Of a stretch of 64,000 nt of DNA, positions 35,444-44,503 are shown piece by piece. The stretch comes from an uncultured Gammaproteobacteria bacterium (GTDB lineage: Bacteria; Pseudomonadota; Gammaproteobacteria; GCA-001735895), in NCBI GenBank assembly GCA_947259485.1, contig CAMYLU010000008.1:62001-126000 (forward strand), given 5' to 3'. The position numbers and the translations under genes are program-made. Position 1 is the stretch's first letter. The number at the start of each line of letters is the position of its first letter. Below the pieces are notes generated by a model that did not search any database, was not told where the DNA came from, and was given only the letters and a program-made list of their open reading frames with translations.

Positions 35444-36282
35444 ATTTGCAGGCACTCGGGCTCGCGTCCGCGGACGACCCGTTTTCCTTTTAATTTGCCG
35501 TGCGTCTCGGTGACTACCGTATGTTGCCCTTCACGGTGATGGTCGTCGTAAAAATATATCACTACCCAGTCGTGGACCCGGTTAAGATTGTGCGCCCGCG
35601 CCGTATTTGAATATAGCGCGGTGAAGTGCCAGTGATCGTAAGTGGTATGCAGGATCGGCAGCCAGGCCTTGTTTCGAGGATTGAAACGTTTCGGTGTAAT
35701 CGCGGGCAGACTGCCAGCCCTGGCCTTGGCGCGGTACTCTTCATCGACCTTAAGTATCAGTGTGACGGCAGGCATGACGTCGTCCTGCCTCAATGGACTG
35801 GGTCGGCGACGCTGCTGATCGAGGTGTTGCTGGAGCCAGCTCTCGATCGCTTCGCGGCGCTTGGTGCCGAGGCCCTCGACCCTGGCGAGCTGACCGCCGC
35901 GTACCGCGTTTTCAAGTGCCTCGAGACTTTCAACATGCAGGGTGTCATGGATGCGCTCCGCTAGAGCCCTGCCAACCGTTGGAATCGAACGAAACAGGGC
36001 TACCGGATCGGCTGCACCCTTGAGATTCTCGAGGCGAGACATGCGACCGGTGGCAATGTACTCGTAGATTGAGCGCGCGATCCCCTCACCGATGCCGGGT
36101 AAAGCGATAAGGCCCTGTATGCCTTCTGCCTGCATCAGTTCGGCAATGTTTTGCGGCATATTGTCCAGCGTATCGGCAGCGTGCAGGTAAGCGTTGCAGC
36201 GAAACGGGTTGGCATGCTGCGCATTAAGGAGTGCTGCTATTTCACGAAGCTTATTGGCCACTTCGTGGTTGAAGGCGTGCAT
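35416..36282 (-). CDS. Helix-hairpin-helix protein related to the N-terminal part of DNA polymerase X
   Basis: A 288-residue soluble protein. Residues 1-75 resemble the 8-kDa domain of family X polymerases (NHEVANKLREIAALL, then LPGIGEGIA). Two more HhH motifs follow (IPTVGRALAERI near 99 and VEGLGTKRREAI near 134). The C-terminal ~130 residues (AWLPILHTTYDHWHFTALYS, VIYFYDDHHREGQHTVVTE) are a separate conserved domain with no polymerase active-site aspartates. It is probably a DNA-binding protein with a role in repair or structure-specific binding. Members of this type are annotated only as HhH-containing. No polymerase or PHP domain is adjacent. Confidence 0.75.
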   Translation of the reverse strand: MHAFNHEVANKLREIAALLNAQHANPFRCNAYLHAADTLDNMPQNIAELMQAEGIQGLIALPGIGEGIARSIYEYIATGRMSRLENLKGAADPVALFRSIPTVGRALAERIHDTLHVESLEALENAVRGGQLARVEGLGTKRREAIESWLQQHLDQQRRRPSPLRQDDVMPAVTLILKVDEEYRAKARAGSLPAITPKRFNPRNKAWLPILHTTYDHWHFTALYSNTARAHNLNRVHDWVVIYFYDDHHREGQHTVVTETHGKLKGKRVVRGREPECLQIYEPDSAGR

Positions 36283-36546
36283 CGTGCAATTCGCTCCAGG
36301 TGCCTTGTTAAGGCGAAAATTATAATGCGATGACTCAAAAAAGGTTTGATCTGAATCATCGACATAGGCGATAACAGGCGCGTTGAATCAACCTGGTAAT
36401 TCGATGAAATTATATAATGTCTGGTATTGTCCGTTTGCCGGCAGATGTGCACTGTAAAAAGTGTGAAGCAGATGCGTTTGATTCAGATTTGATTCAGGTA
36501 AAATGGCGTATGGTTATCAATCCTCGCTTTTGGGCTATGCGCGCTG

Positions 36547-38157
36547 ATGGCAAACGACCAGTCATTTGACCTCGATGGTATCCTCGGAAGATTGCAGAAT
36601 CGTCGTGAGTTTCTGCAATTGTTCGGCAAGGGCCTGGGATATAGCGCCCTGGCGACGGTATTGCCGGCCTGTGGCGGCAGTAGCTCGGGTTCTTCCGACG
36701 AGCCGTTACCGCCGCAAACAATTGTCATACCGAAAGCCAGTCCCGAATATACCGCGCTTAAGCGCACCAGCTTCGGCCCCCACCGCGACGAGCTGGCGTC
36801 GATAAAAAACCTGGGTATTACCCCTTACCTCGAGCAACAGCTGGATCACCTGAATATCGATGTCAGCGCGCTGGAAGCTGAAATTGCGACACAATTTCCG
36901 CTGACATTGCAAACCCCGGCGCAATTGATCCTGAATTTTCCGGACAATATTTTTGATGTAGCAACACAGATGATAGCGGCGACTCAATATCGCCAGATGT
37001 TCAGCCAACGCCAACTGTTTGAAATCATGGTCGAATTCTGGAGCGATCATTTCAACATCCACCTGGTCAACGGTCTCGGCCCGACCCTGAAACCCGACGA
37101 TGACCAGCAGGTAATTCGAGAGCATGCGTTGGGAAACTTTCGCGACTTGCTGCATGCTTCGGCGAAGAGCTCGGCGATGTTGTTCTATCTGGATAACTTT
37201 ATAAATCAGGCGGGTCCGGACGGTGCTAATGAAAACTATGCGCGCGAATTGATGGAGTTGCATACGCTCGGCGTTGATGGCGGTTATACCGAGTTTGATG
37301 TTAAAGAGGTTGCACGTTGCTTTACTGGCTGGACTTTGCGCTTTCCGGGAGATCCGGGCGGTAACTACGGTGAGTTCGTGTACGTCGATGCGATTCATGA
37401 CAACCAGGCCAAGCTGGTGCTTGGCAATCCGATTGCCATGGGTGGCGGGCAAGCGGATGGACAACAGGTACTCGATATTCTGTTTTCGCATCCTTCCACG
37501 GCGAACTTCATCGCCACCAAGCTTTGCCGCCGCTTTATAAGTGATACCCCATCTCAGGCAGCAGTTGACGCGGTAGCCGCTGCGTTCACGAATTCAAATG
37601 GGGAAATCAAGGATACCTTGCGCGCACTATTTGCGACCGCAGACTTCCTCGGTGATGCTGATCAGAAATTTACCCGTCCGAGTGAATACCTGGCAACCCT
37701 GGTAAGGTCACTGGCTCCTGATACCGGTTACCCACCTGATAAGGGCACGACCTGGTTTTATGCACAGAATACCCTCGGGCAGATACCGTTTTACTGGCCG
37801 ACCCCGGATGGCTACCCGGACCAACAAAGTTACTGGGCGAGTACCGGTGGTTTACTGAATCGCTGGCGCCTGTCTTTCCTCAGCTTTGCCGGCATTATTC
37901 CGGGCGTCGACGTAATCGACGTCGATTACACGACGATGCTAAATGGAGCGAACACGCTTGAGACAGTGGTTGATACGATCTCCGATGCTGTATTGATGCG
38001 TCCGCTATCGAGCGACGATCGCAGCACCATCGTGGAATGGCTCAAAGGGGAACTAGGGGTAACAGAACAAGAGCTGTTGCCAGCCACTGTACCTGAACAG
38101 GCTTCTGCGCTGGTTGCGGCGGTACTGGTCAGCTCGGTTTATTTTCACCTGCGCTAG
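36547..38157 (+). CDS. DUF1800 family exported protein
   Basis: A 536-residue protein. A twin-arginine-like segment (NRREFLQLFGKG) is followed by a hydrophobic run ending in LPACGGSSSGSS, which also looks like a lipobox, so a Tat-exported lipoprotein is possible. The body has the DUF1800 hallmarks LKRTSFGPHRDEL, VEFWSDHFNIH, ENYARELMELHTLGVDGGYT and CFTGWTL. Function is unknown. DUF1800 genes are nearly always followed by a DUF1501 gene, as here with a 9-base gap. The pair is often linked to surface or calcium-dependent exported proteins, but no role is proven. Confidence 0.9.
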   Translation: MANDQSFDLDGILGRLQNRREFLQLFGKGLGYSALATVLPACGGSSSGSSDEPLPPQTIVIPKASPEYTALKRTSFGPHRDELASIKNLGITPYLEQQLDHLNIDVSALEAEIATQFPLTLQTPAQLILNFPDNIFDVATQMIAATQYRQMFSQRQLFEIMVEFWSDHFNIHLVNGLGPTLKPDDDQQVIREHALGNFRDLLHASAKSSAMLFYLDNFINQAGPDGANENYARELMELHTLGVDGGYTEFDVKEVARCFTGWTLRFPGDPGGNYGEFVYVDAIHDNQAKLVLGNPIAMGGGQADGQQVLDILFSHPSTANFIATKLCRRFISDTPSQAAVDAVAAAFTNSNGEIKDTLRALFATADFLGDADQKFTRPSEYLATLVRSLAPDTGYPPDKGTTWFYAQNTLGQIPFYWPTPDGYPDQQSYWASTGGLLNRWRLSFLSFAGIIPGVDVIDVDYTTMLNGANTLETVVDTISDAVLMRPLSSDDRSTIVEWLKGELGVTEQELLPATVPEQASALVAAVLVSSVYFHLR

Positions 38158-38166
38158 GAGTGCCCG

Positions 38167-39360
38167 TTGTTGACTGAAAACACGATAGCCGCCCATCCAG
38201 ATATTCCCGATGATAGGGATATCCTGGTTTGTATTTTTCAGCGCGGCGCGGCCGATGGCTTAAATGCGTTGGTGCCCTATTTTGATTCAGACTACTACGC
38301 TCATCGTACGTCGATCGCGGTGCCAGCACCGGACCCATTGGATCCGCTTAATCTCAATAATGGTATTCCGCTTACCAATTACTTTGACACGGTTCCGAAT
38401 GGCTATGCGCTGCACCCGGCACTGCAGCTTATGGAACAGGTTTACCTTGATGGTAATCTCGCGCTGGTGCACGCGACGGGGGTGCCGCACCAGATCCGGT
38501 CACATTTTTCTGCACAAAACCTGATCGAACGCGGGGTGATTGAAAAAACCGGTCCCAGTACCGGCTGGCTTGGCAGGCACCTGGCGTTTAGTTCACCGGC
38601 GACCGGTTCAGCGTTTCGCGCAATTTCGATCAGCGGTAACGTGCCAGTCGCGCTTGGCGGCGCGATAGAACCACTGGCGATCGATAACTTGAACGATTTT
38701 GGTTTTGATCAGGGTATCCTCGATTCGGGTTATCCGCAGGTGCTCACCGATTTGTTTCGCAACCCGATTCCCTTCTCCGGGCCTGCCGAGGCGGCACTCG
38801 CTGCAATGGATGAATTGCAGGCTGCAAACATTCCACCCGTCAATCAACCCTCCGACGCGGGTTATCCGAATACCGTGCTGGGCGGCAAACTGTTGCAGGC
38901 CGCACAACTGATCAAATCAAATATACCGGTTGAGGTTGTCTGCATTGATTCAGACGGCTGGGATCATCACCAGAATCTGCCGACCTATATCAGCCCGTCA
39001 CTCACGGAACTAGCCGGTGCATTGCGTGCATTTTATGACGACATGGGTCCTACCACCGGAATGCAACGCATCACGGTGCTGGTCTATACCGAGTTTGGGC
39101 GTCGAATCAAGCAGAACGGATCGCAAGGGACCGACCATGGTACTGCAAGCTTGGCCTATCTGATGGGGGGCGGCGTGAATGGTGGCCAGGTCATCAGCGA
39201 TTGGCCCGGGCTCGATATTGGTCAAAACGAGGATCTTCAAATTACCACCGATCTGCGGACGGTGATTACAGAAATGCTGGATAAGCGTCTCGGCGGCACC
39301 GATGTAGGAACCGTTTTTCCGGGATTTACAGTTCCCACTTACGTAAACGCGTTTATATAA
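38167..39360 (+). CDS. DUF1501 family protein
   Basis: A 397-residue protein of the DUF1501 (sulfatase-like fold) family: LVCIFQRGAADGLNALVPY, then HQIRSHFSAQNLIERG, DGWDHHQNLP near 260, and VYTEFGRRIKQNGSQGTDHG near 307. The Asp, His and Glu residues in these motifs suggest a metal-dependent hydrolase-like site, not experimentally shown. The start is a TTG at 38167 or 38170 behind AGGAG. Unlike most DUF1501 proteins it lacks a Tat leader, so it may be exported with its DUF1800 partner or stay inside. Confidence 0.88.
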   Translation: MLTENTIAAHPDIPDDRDILVCIFQRGAADGLNALVPYFDSDYYAHRTSIAVPAPDPLDPLNLNNGIPLTNYFDTVPNGYALHPALQLMEQVYLDGNLALVHATGVPHQIRSHFSAQNLIERGVIEKTGPSTGWLGRHLAFSSPATGSAFRAISISGNVPVALGGAIEPLAIDNLNDFGFDQGILDSGYPQVLTDLFRNPIPFSGPAEAALAAMDELQAANIPPVNQPSDAGYPNTVLGGKLLQAAQLIKSNIPVEVVCIDSDGWDHHQNLPTYISPSLTELAGALRAFYDDMGPTTGMQRITVLVYTEFGRRIKQNGSQGTDHGTASLAYLMGGGVNGGQVISDWPGLDIGQNEDLQITTDLRTVITEMLDKRLGGTDVGTVFPGFTVPTYVNAFI

Positions 39361-39420
39361 GCCTGTTTTTAAGCTGGCCAATAGTCTTTATTAAACCTTG
39401 ATTGCAGGCGGGTGTTTGCC

Positions 39421-39449
39421 TTGTGAATCACTACCGGCATGGCTATGAT
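39421..39449 (+). promoter_or_regulatory. Candidate sigma-70 promoter of mdh
   Basis: TTGTGA at 39421-39426 and TATGAT at 39444-39449 are separated by exactly 17 bases. The expected start of transcription near 39456 leaves about 29 bases to the mdh ATG. A GAGG ribosome site lies in that leader. Confidence 0.6.
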
Positions 39450-39484
39450 GCTTGGTCTAAGAAATTTAAAATACGAGGTTTGTC

Positions 39485-40420
39485 ATGAAAGTGTGTGTTC
39501 TCGGCGCTGCCGGTGGAATCGGCCAGCCGCTCTCCCTGTTACTCAAGTTACAACTGCCCGCGGGTAGCGAGCTGTCGCTTTACGACGTGGCACCTTTTAC
39601 GCCCGGGGTTGCGGTCGATTTAAGTCATATCCCGACGGACGTCTGCGTTACCGGTTACGTCGGTGATGACGCCGAGGCTGCGATGAAGGATGCGGATATT
39701 GTCGTGATTCCGGCCGGCGTGCCGCGCAAGCCGGGAATGACGCGTGACGACCTGTTTAACGTGAATGCCGGGATCGTCAAGAAGCTGATCGGTACGGGTG
39801 CGAAAGTCTGTCCCAATGCCTGTTTCGCAATCGTTACAAACCCGGTCAACTCGACCGTACCCATTGCCGCCGAAGTGCTCAACGCTGCCGGGGTCTATGA
39901 CAAGCGCAAATTGTTTGGAGTCACCACGCTCGACGTTATCCGTTCCATCACCTTTGTCGCGCAAACTGCCGGCAAGAGCGTTGATGAAGTCAAGGTTGAC
40001 GTCATTGGCGGCCACAGTGGCGTTACCATTCTGCCATTGCTTTCGAGCGTTGACGGCGTGAACCTGAGCCAATCGGAGATTGAAGCCCTGACCCCCCGTA
40101 TCCAGGAAGCCGGTACCGAAGTGGTCGAAGCCAAGGCAGGCGCCGGTTCGGCAACCCTTTCCATGGCGCAGGCCGCGGCTCGTTTCACCATGTCACTGGT
40201 CTCGGCAATGAACGGCGACTCTGTAACCGAGTGCTGCTATGTCCAGGTTGGCGACGATACCCGCGCTTTCCATGCGCAACCAGTGGTGCTGGGCAAGGAC
40301 GGAGTCGAATCGATCCCGCCGTTGCCTGCACTGAGCGACTACGAACAACAATTACTGGATGAAATGCGGGAAACGCTGGAAGGCAATATCAACAAGGGTA
40401 TCGAGTTCGCTAACGACTAG
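39485..40420 (+). CDS. mdh: Malate dehydrogenase
   Basis: An NAD-dependent citric acid cycle enzyme that oxidises malate to oxaloacetate. The 311-residue protein starts [20 protein letters not shown] (Rossmann GAAGGIG). It has the substrate-binding loop with [13 protein letters not shown] (arginines 81 and 87), the conserved VTNPVNSTV segment, and the catalytic histidine in [13 protein letters not shown] (about 177). This is the E. coli-type bacterial/mitochondrial form, not the LDH-like form. GAGG precedes the ATG. The next gene, a small lipoprotein, starts 11 bases after the stop. Confidence 0.97.
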   Translation: MKVCVLGAAGGIGQPLSLLLKLQLPAGSELSLYDVAPFTPGVAVDLSHIPTDVCVTGYVGDDAEAAMKDADIVVIPAGVPRKPGMTRDDLFNVNAGIVKKLIGTGAKVCPNACFAIVTNPVNSTVPIAAEVLNAAGVYDKRKLFGVTTLDVIRSITFVAQTAGKSVDEVKVDVIGGHSGVTILPLLSSVDGVNLSQSEIEALTPRIQEAGTEVVEAKAGAGSATLSMAQAAARFTMSLVSAMNGDSVTECCYVQVGDDTRAFHAQPVVLGKDGVESIPPLPALSDYEQQLLDEMRETLEGNINKGIEFAND

Positions 40421-40431
40421 AGGCACCGAAA

Positions 40432-40851
40432 ATGCGTTACGCAATACTATTGTTATCCGTGCTACTCGTATTTGCTTGTAGTTCCAAGAATGCGCGTGAA
40501 GATAGCGCCGAAATCATTACCAAAATAGGCGTCATTACTGCCAGGGAAGACGCCAGCATGAACGATATCGAAAAAGACAAAAATACTAGTACCAGCGTTT
40601 ATGGATCGGTTTCATCCGGGAGCAGGGGTAGCAGCGTATCGATTGGAATAGGTTTTTTGCTCTCGTCCCTTTTCTCCGGTGATTCCGATCAGGAGCTGGT
40701 GCGTTACGAAGTAGACCTGAAAGACGGTGGTCAATTTACGATTTATCACGACAGCCTCGATTTTGAAGTCGACGACTGTGTCGAGATTACCGTGCACCCG
40801 GATGAAGACAAGAATCCTCCGACCATGAAGCGCAAAAAAGGCGCTTGCTAG
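40432..40851 (+). CDS. Small lipoprotein, unknown
   Basis: A 139-residue protein with a lipoprotein-like signal, a hydrophobic stretch ending VFACSSKN that puts the lipid-bearing Cys at residue 16. A Ser/Gly-rich middle follows (about 53-80, including a glycine-zipper-like SVSIGIGFLLSSLF). A small beta-domain then has RYEVDLKDGGQFTIYH and ends in a Lys-rich tail with a final Cys. The layout resembles SlyB-like outer-membrane lipoproteins but the match is weak. It is probably co-transcribed with mdh. No function is assigned. Confidence 0.65.
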   Translation: MRYAILLLSVLLVFACSSKNAREDSAEIITKIGVITAREDASMNDIEKDKNTSTSVYGSVSSGSRGSSVSIGIGFLLSSLFSGDSDQELVRYEVDLKDGGQFTIYHDSLDFEVDDCVEITVHPDEDKNPPTMKRKKGAC

Positions 40852-41015
40852 ACCGCTTGCATGTTTGGTAATCCGGTTTTGCACGGTGTAACGGGACGGT
40901 TGTAGGTTCAATATCCTCGCCGCGCTGCGCAGGCTTGTGCGGCGATCCGACGTATCGAAATCATGATGCCATCAGGGAATGGATTCCGGAATAACCTAAG
41001 TGTTATGCTTTCATC

Positions 41016-41657
41016 ATGTCCGACGAGAAAATATCCAGTAATGAAGCCATCGATGCGGCACTGCACCTCGATGGTGACCCGGAGCACGTTAAACAGTTCT
41101 ACGAAGACTGGGCCAAAAATTACAATATTGATACCACCGGTTCGGACTACACCGGGCCCACGATTGCTGCGAAACTGTTACATCAACATTTAGCGGTCAA
41201 AGACAGCGAACTGCTCGACGCTGGATGCGGCACCGGGCTGGTTGGTGTCGAGTTACAGTCACTCGGTTATATCAACGTCGATGGCTTCGACCTCTCAGAC
41301 TCGATGGTTGAACTGGCCGCCGCGACCGGTGCCTACCGACAGGTGCTAGGCAGTATCGACATGATGCGAGCCAGCGAAAGTTACCCGGCCGCAAGCTATG
41401 ATGCGATATTGTCGGTCGGCGTTTTTACTCTTGGACATGTGCCACCCGAGGCGATGCATGTATTACTCGGGCTTACCAGGGCAGGTGGACTGCTGGTGAT
41501 ATCGACGCGCACGCATTACTATGACCAGACCAACTTCCAGCAGGTAGTCGACGAACTCACCACCAGCCAGCAAGCCGAATTGATCCAGCTGATCAAGGAT
41601 GCACCCTACAACAATGATGGTGATGGCCATTACTGGGTGTTGCGAAAGTCAGGCTGA
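41016..41657 (+). CDS. Class I SAM-dependent methyltransferase
   Basis: A 213-residue methyltransferase. Motif I is LLDAGCGTGLVGVEL (about 66-80). Motif II follows as VDGFDLSDSMVELA, and a later strand is YDAILSVGVFTLGHVPPEAM. The N-terminal EHVKQFYEDWAKNYNID segment is typical of a small family related to Williams-Beuren syndrome WBSCR27-type methyltransferases. The acceptor substrate is unknown. It appears monocistronic. Confidence 0.85.
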   Translation: MSDEKISSNEAIDAALHLDGDPEHVKQFYEDWAKNYNIDTTGSDYTGPTIAAKLLHQHLAVKDSELLDAGCGTGLVGVELQSLGYINVDGFDLSDSMVELAAATGAYRQVLGSIDMMRASESYPAASYDAILSVGVFTLGHVPPEAMHVLLGLTRAGGLLVISTRTHYYDQTNFQQVVDELTTSQQAELIQLIKDAPYNNDGDGHYWVLRKSG

Positions 41658-41767
41658 TCCGGTTCTGTCAAAAGAATCTTTTACGATTGAATCCCGGGCA
41701 AAGTTTGAGTTAAATAGGCTCGCCTTGCGGGTTCACTTAGCCCCAACGATTAGTGGAGAAACTTTTC

Positions 41768-42916
41768 ATGCCGTCCAAGCAATTGAATGTCATTAGTCAT
41801 TGTGCAAAGTCGCCGTGGTTTTCCCGTACCTGGAGTGAAAAAGCGTTTTACACCGAGTATGCCGGACGACTGGTACTGCAGTCGCTGGGGAATGATACGA
41901 CCGAGGAATACTGGAAGCTGCGTAAACAGGTTGGCCTGTTTGACGTGCCCGAGCGCCCGGTCGAAATCAGGGGGCGGGATGCCGTCAAGTTCCTCAATCG
42001 TGTGCTAACGCGGCCGGTCGATAAGCTTCGCGTCGGGCGGGGCAGTTACGGGTTGCTTTGTCACCAGGGCGGTGGTCTCGTCTGTGACGGCATTTTATTC
42101 AAACTGGCCGAAGATCATTTTTGGTACGTGCACGCGGATGCCGATGTTTACCTGTGGCTGGTCGCGCATGCCGTCGACTACGCGGTTGAAATTCACGACC
42201 CGCGGTCCTGGGTGCTGCAGGTACAGGGGCCGAAATCGATGGCAGTTCTGGCAAACGCCTGCGATGGCGGAGCGCCCGAAGAATTTCGTTATTTCAACGT
42301 CTTCCAGGGGCGCATGGGTGGACAGAAAGTGCTGGTCAGCCGCACTGGCTGGTCGGCGGAACTGGGCTTTGAAGTGTATAACATGGATCCCGATGTCGAT
42401 GGCCCGGCGCTTTGGGATCACCTGATGGTCGCAGGCGCCGACAGCGGTATCGCCGCCTGCGGGCAGATGTCGATGAACATACGGCGCATCGAAGGCGGCA
42501 TTCTCAACTATCGCAGCGACATGGACTGGGATACGACACCTTACGACATGGGGCTTGGCATGTTTGTTGATCTTGAGGGTCACGATTTTACCGGTCGGGA
42601 TGCCCTGCGCAATGCCAGCAGGGAGCCACGCTTTTGCGGCTTCAAATGCGAGGGTCGGCAAATCAGGTTTGGTTCTGCAGTACTGATGAATGGTCAGTCG
42701 GTTGGCCGTGTGACGGCCTACGAGATTTCGCCTTACCTGGAATGCGGCGTTGGTTTCGTGTTGCTCGACTCGCCCGAGTATATGGGTGCGACTGGACTCA
42801 GTATTATCGATCGGGATGGCGGCGTATGCCCCGTAGAGTTGGTTGAACTGCCTTTTTACGATGCTAAGAAGAACATTCCGCGCGGCCTCGAACCGACCGA
42901 TGGCGGAATCGATTAA
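41768..42916 (+). CDS. GcvT/DmdA-family folate-dependent methyl or aminomethyl transferase
   Basis: A 382-residue member of the glycine-cleavage T-protein superfamily: KQVGLFDVPERPVEIRGRDA (about 55-74), LLCHQGGGLVCDGILFKL (about 96-113), VSRTGWSAELGFEVYN near 194-209, and GQMSMNIRRIEGGILNY with the usual C-terminal barrel. The family moves a one-carbon unit from an amine, sulfonium or methoxy substrate to tetrahydrofolate. No other glycine-cleavage gene is nearby. The operon that follows holds a three-subunit amine-type dehydrogenase, so demethylation of a methylated amine or amino acid is a reasonable guess. The ATG at 41768 follows GGAG. Confidence 0.85.
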   Translation: MPSKQLNVISHCAKSPWFSRTWSEKAFYTEYAGRLVLQSLGNDTTEEYWKLRKQVGLFDVPERPVEIRGRDAVKFLNRVLTRPVDKLRVGRGSYGLLCHQGGGLVCDGILFKLAEDHFWYVHADADVYLWLVAHAVDYAVEIHDPRSWVLQVQGPKSMAVLANACDGGAPEEFRYFNVFQGRMGGQKVLVSRTGWSAELGFEVYNMDPDVDGPALWDHLMVAGADSGIAACGQMSMNIRRIEGGILNYRSDMDWDTTPYDMGLGMFVDLEGHDFTGRDALRNASREPRFCGFKCEGRQIRFGSAVLMNGQSVGRVTAYEISPYLECGVGFVLLDSPEYMGATGLSIIDRDGGVCPVELVELPFYDAKKNIPRGLEPTDGGID

Positions 42917-42933
42917 CAGGAGGAATTGGAAAC

Positions 42934-43686
42934 ATGTCGAATTTTGCAGGAAAAGTTGCCTTTGTCACCGGCGCCGGTGGCGGCATGGGATTTCAAATCG
43001 CCAGTGACCTGATTAACGCCGGTGCCAGCGTGTTGATGTTCGATATCAAACCCGAACCCGGGGATATTCCGGGTAGCCCGCAGCAATCGCTTTACCTGCA
43101 GGCTGATTTAACCGATGAGCCTGCAGTGACTGCAGCGGTTGCAAAGGCAGTTAAATCATTTGGTGGTATCGATTTGCTTGCAAACGTGGCGGGCGCGTTG
43201 TGGTTTGACCGAGATAAAAGCGCGCTCGAAATCGACCTGGATGTGTGGGACCAGGTGATGGCAATCAACCTGAAAAGCATGGTGCACACCACGCGGCATG
43301 TGGTGCCGCAGATGCGCAAACGCGGCGGGGGTGCCATGGTGCATTTTTCGTCGACGCAATGCATGCGTGGTGATTCGGCGCCCCAGGACGCCTACCAGGC
43401 CGCCAAGGCCGGCGTGGTGGCGTTTTCCAAGTCGCTGGCTATTCAGTTGGCAGCTGAAAACATTCGTTCCAACGTGATTTATCCGGGACCCAGTGAGTCG
43501 CCGATGCAGGATCGCTGGAAACAGAATCCCGGTGCCCAGGCCGCCACGGCCAGTGCGATACCTTTGGGACGCGTTGGCACGGTCGAAGATATGTCGAATG
43601 CCTGCCTGTTTTTACTTTCTGAAAAGGCTTCCTTTATTACCGGCACCGAGTTACTGGTCGATGGTGGTTTGCAGGCAAAACCGTGA
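42934..43686 (+). CDS. Short-chain dehydrogenase/reductase
   Basis: A 250-residue classical SDR. The cofactor motif is VTGAGGGMGFQIA (about 10-22), followed by a DIKPEP segment suggesting NAD preference. LANVAGA replaces the NAG motif. The catalytic Ser is in VHFSSTQCM, and Tyr and Lys in YQAAKAG. The ATG is preceded by a near-perfect AGGAGGAA at 8 bases. It is the second gene of the 41.8-47.3 kb operon. Substrate unknown, presumably a hydroxy or keto intermediate of the same pathway. Confidence 0.9.
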   Translation: MSNFAGKVAFVTGAGGGMGFQIASDLINAGASVLMFDIKPEPGDIPGSPQQSLYLQADLTDEPAVTAAVAKAVKSFGGIDLLANVAGALWFDRDKSALEIDLDVWDQVMAINLKSMVHTTRHVVPQMRKRGGGAMVHFSSTQCMRGDSAPQDAYQAAKAGVVAFSKSLAIQLAAENIRSNVIYPGPSESPMQDRWKQNPGAQAATASAIPLGRVGTVEDMSNACLFLLSEKASFITGTELLVDGGLQAKP

Positions 43687-43747
43687 TTTTACCCCGCGGT
43701 TAAAAATTCTGGCATAGTAGGCTTTCGTTTCAGTTTGAGATGAAGCA

Positions 43748-44503
43748 ATGACTTCCAGAATTTCAATATTGATTACCGGTGCGTCGGGTGGGATAGGCCG
43801 CGCGGCCGCTATCGAATGCGCGCAGCGTGGTGCCAGGGTAGGTGTTCACTATAACGGTAATCGCGAACGCGCCGAGTCAACGCTCGCTGCGCTGGCGGGA
43901 GATGGTCACCGGTTGTTTCAATGCGACATTACCGACCCGGCCGCAGCGGAACAACTGATCGAAGATGCGAACCAGGTCCTCGATGGCCTCGATGTGCTGG
44001 TGAACAATGCCGGCATCTCGCAGCGCCATCAGTTCGACGAGATCGACTATGCCACCTGGCAGCAAACCTGGCAGCGTATTGTCAACACCAACCTGACTGC
44101 AGCGAGTAACCTGTGCTTTTTAGCAGGCAAAAAAATGATTGCTGCCGGTGGCGGACGAATTGTCAATGTATCGTCGCGCGGGGCATTTCGCGGTGAACCG
44201 CTGATGCCCTGGTACGGCGCGTCCAAGGCCGGTATGAATGCAATGGGCCAATCGCTGGCGCAGGCGCTGGGCCCGAAAGGAGTGTTTGTTTATACCGTCG
44301 CGCCCGGCTTTGTCGAGACTGAAATGGCCGCGGCAGTGCTGGCCTCACCCGAAGGTGACAATATCAGGAACCAAAGCAGTATCGGTCGGGTGGCGCAACC
44401 CGGGGAACTCGGTAAAACGATTGGATTTCTCGCTTTTGAAGCGCCCGAATTCATGACCGGTTGCATCGTCGATGTCAACGGCGCGTCCTACCTGCGATCC
44501 TGA
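43748..44503 (+). CDS. Short-chain dehydrogenase/reductase (FabG-like)
   Basis: A 251-residue SDR with cofactor motif ITGASGGIGRAAA, VLVNNAGIS for the NAG motif, the catalytic Ser in VNVSSRGAF, and Tyr-Lys in YGASKAG. The HYNGNRERAE segment after strand 2 suggests NADP preference. Its stop overlaps the start codon of the following FAD oxidoreductase (TGATG), so the two are coupled. It and the preceding SDR differ enough to be distinct enzymes, not a duplicate. Confidence 0.9.
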   Translation: MTSRISILITGASGGIGRAAAIECAQRGARVGVHYNGNRERAESTLAALAGDGHRLFQCDITDPAAAEQLIEDANQVLDGLDVLVNNAGISQRHQFDEIDYATWQQTWQRIVNTNLTAASNLCFLAGKKMIAAGGGRIVNVSSRGAFRGEPLMPWYGASKAGMNAMGQSLAQALGPKGVFVYTVAPGFVETEMAAAVLASPEGDNIRNQSSIGRVAQPGELGKTIGFLAFEAPEFMTGCIVDVNGASYLRS

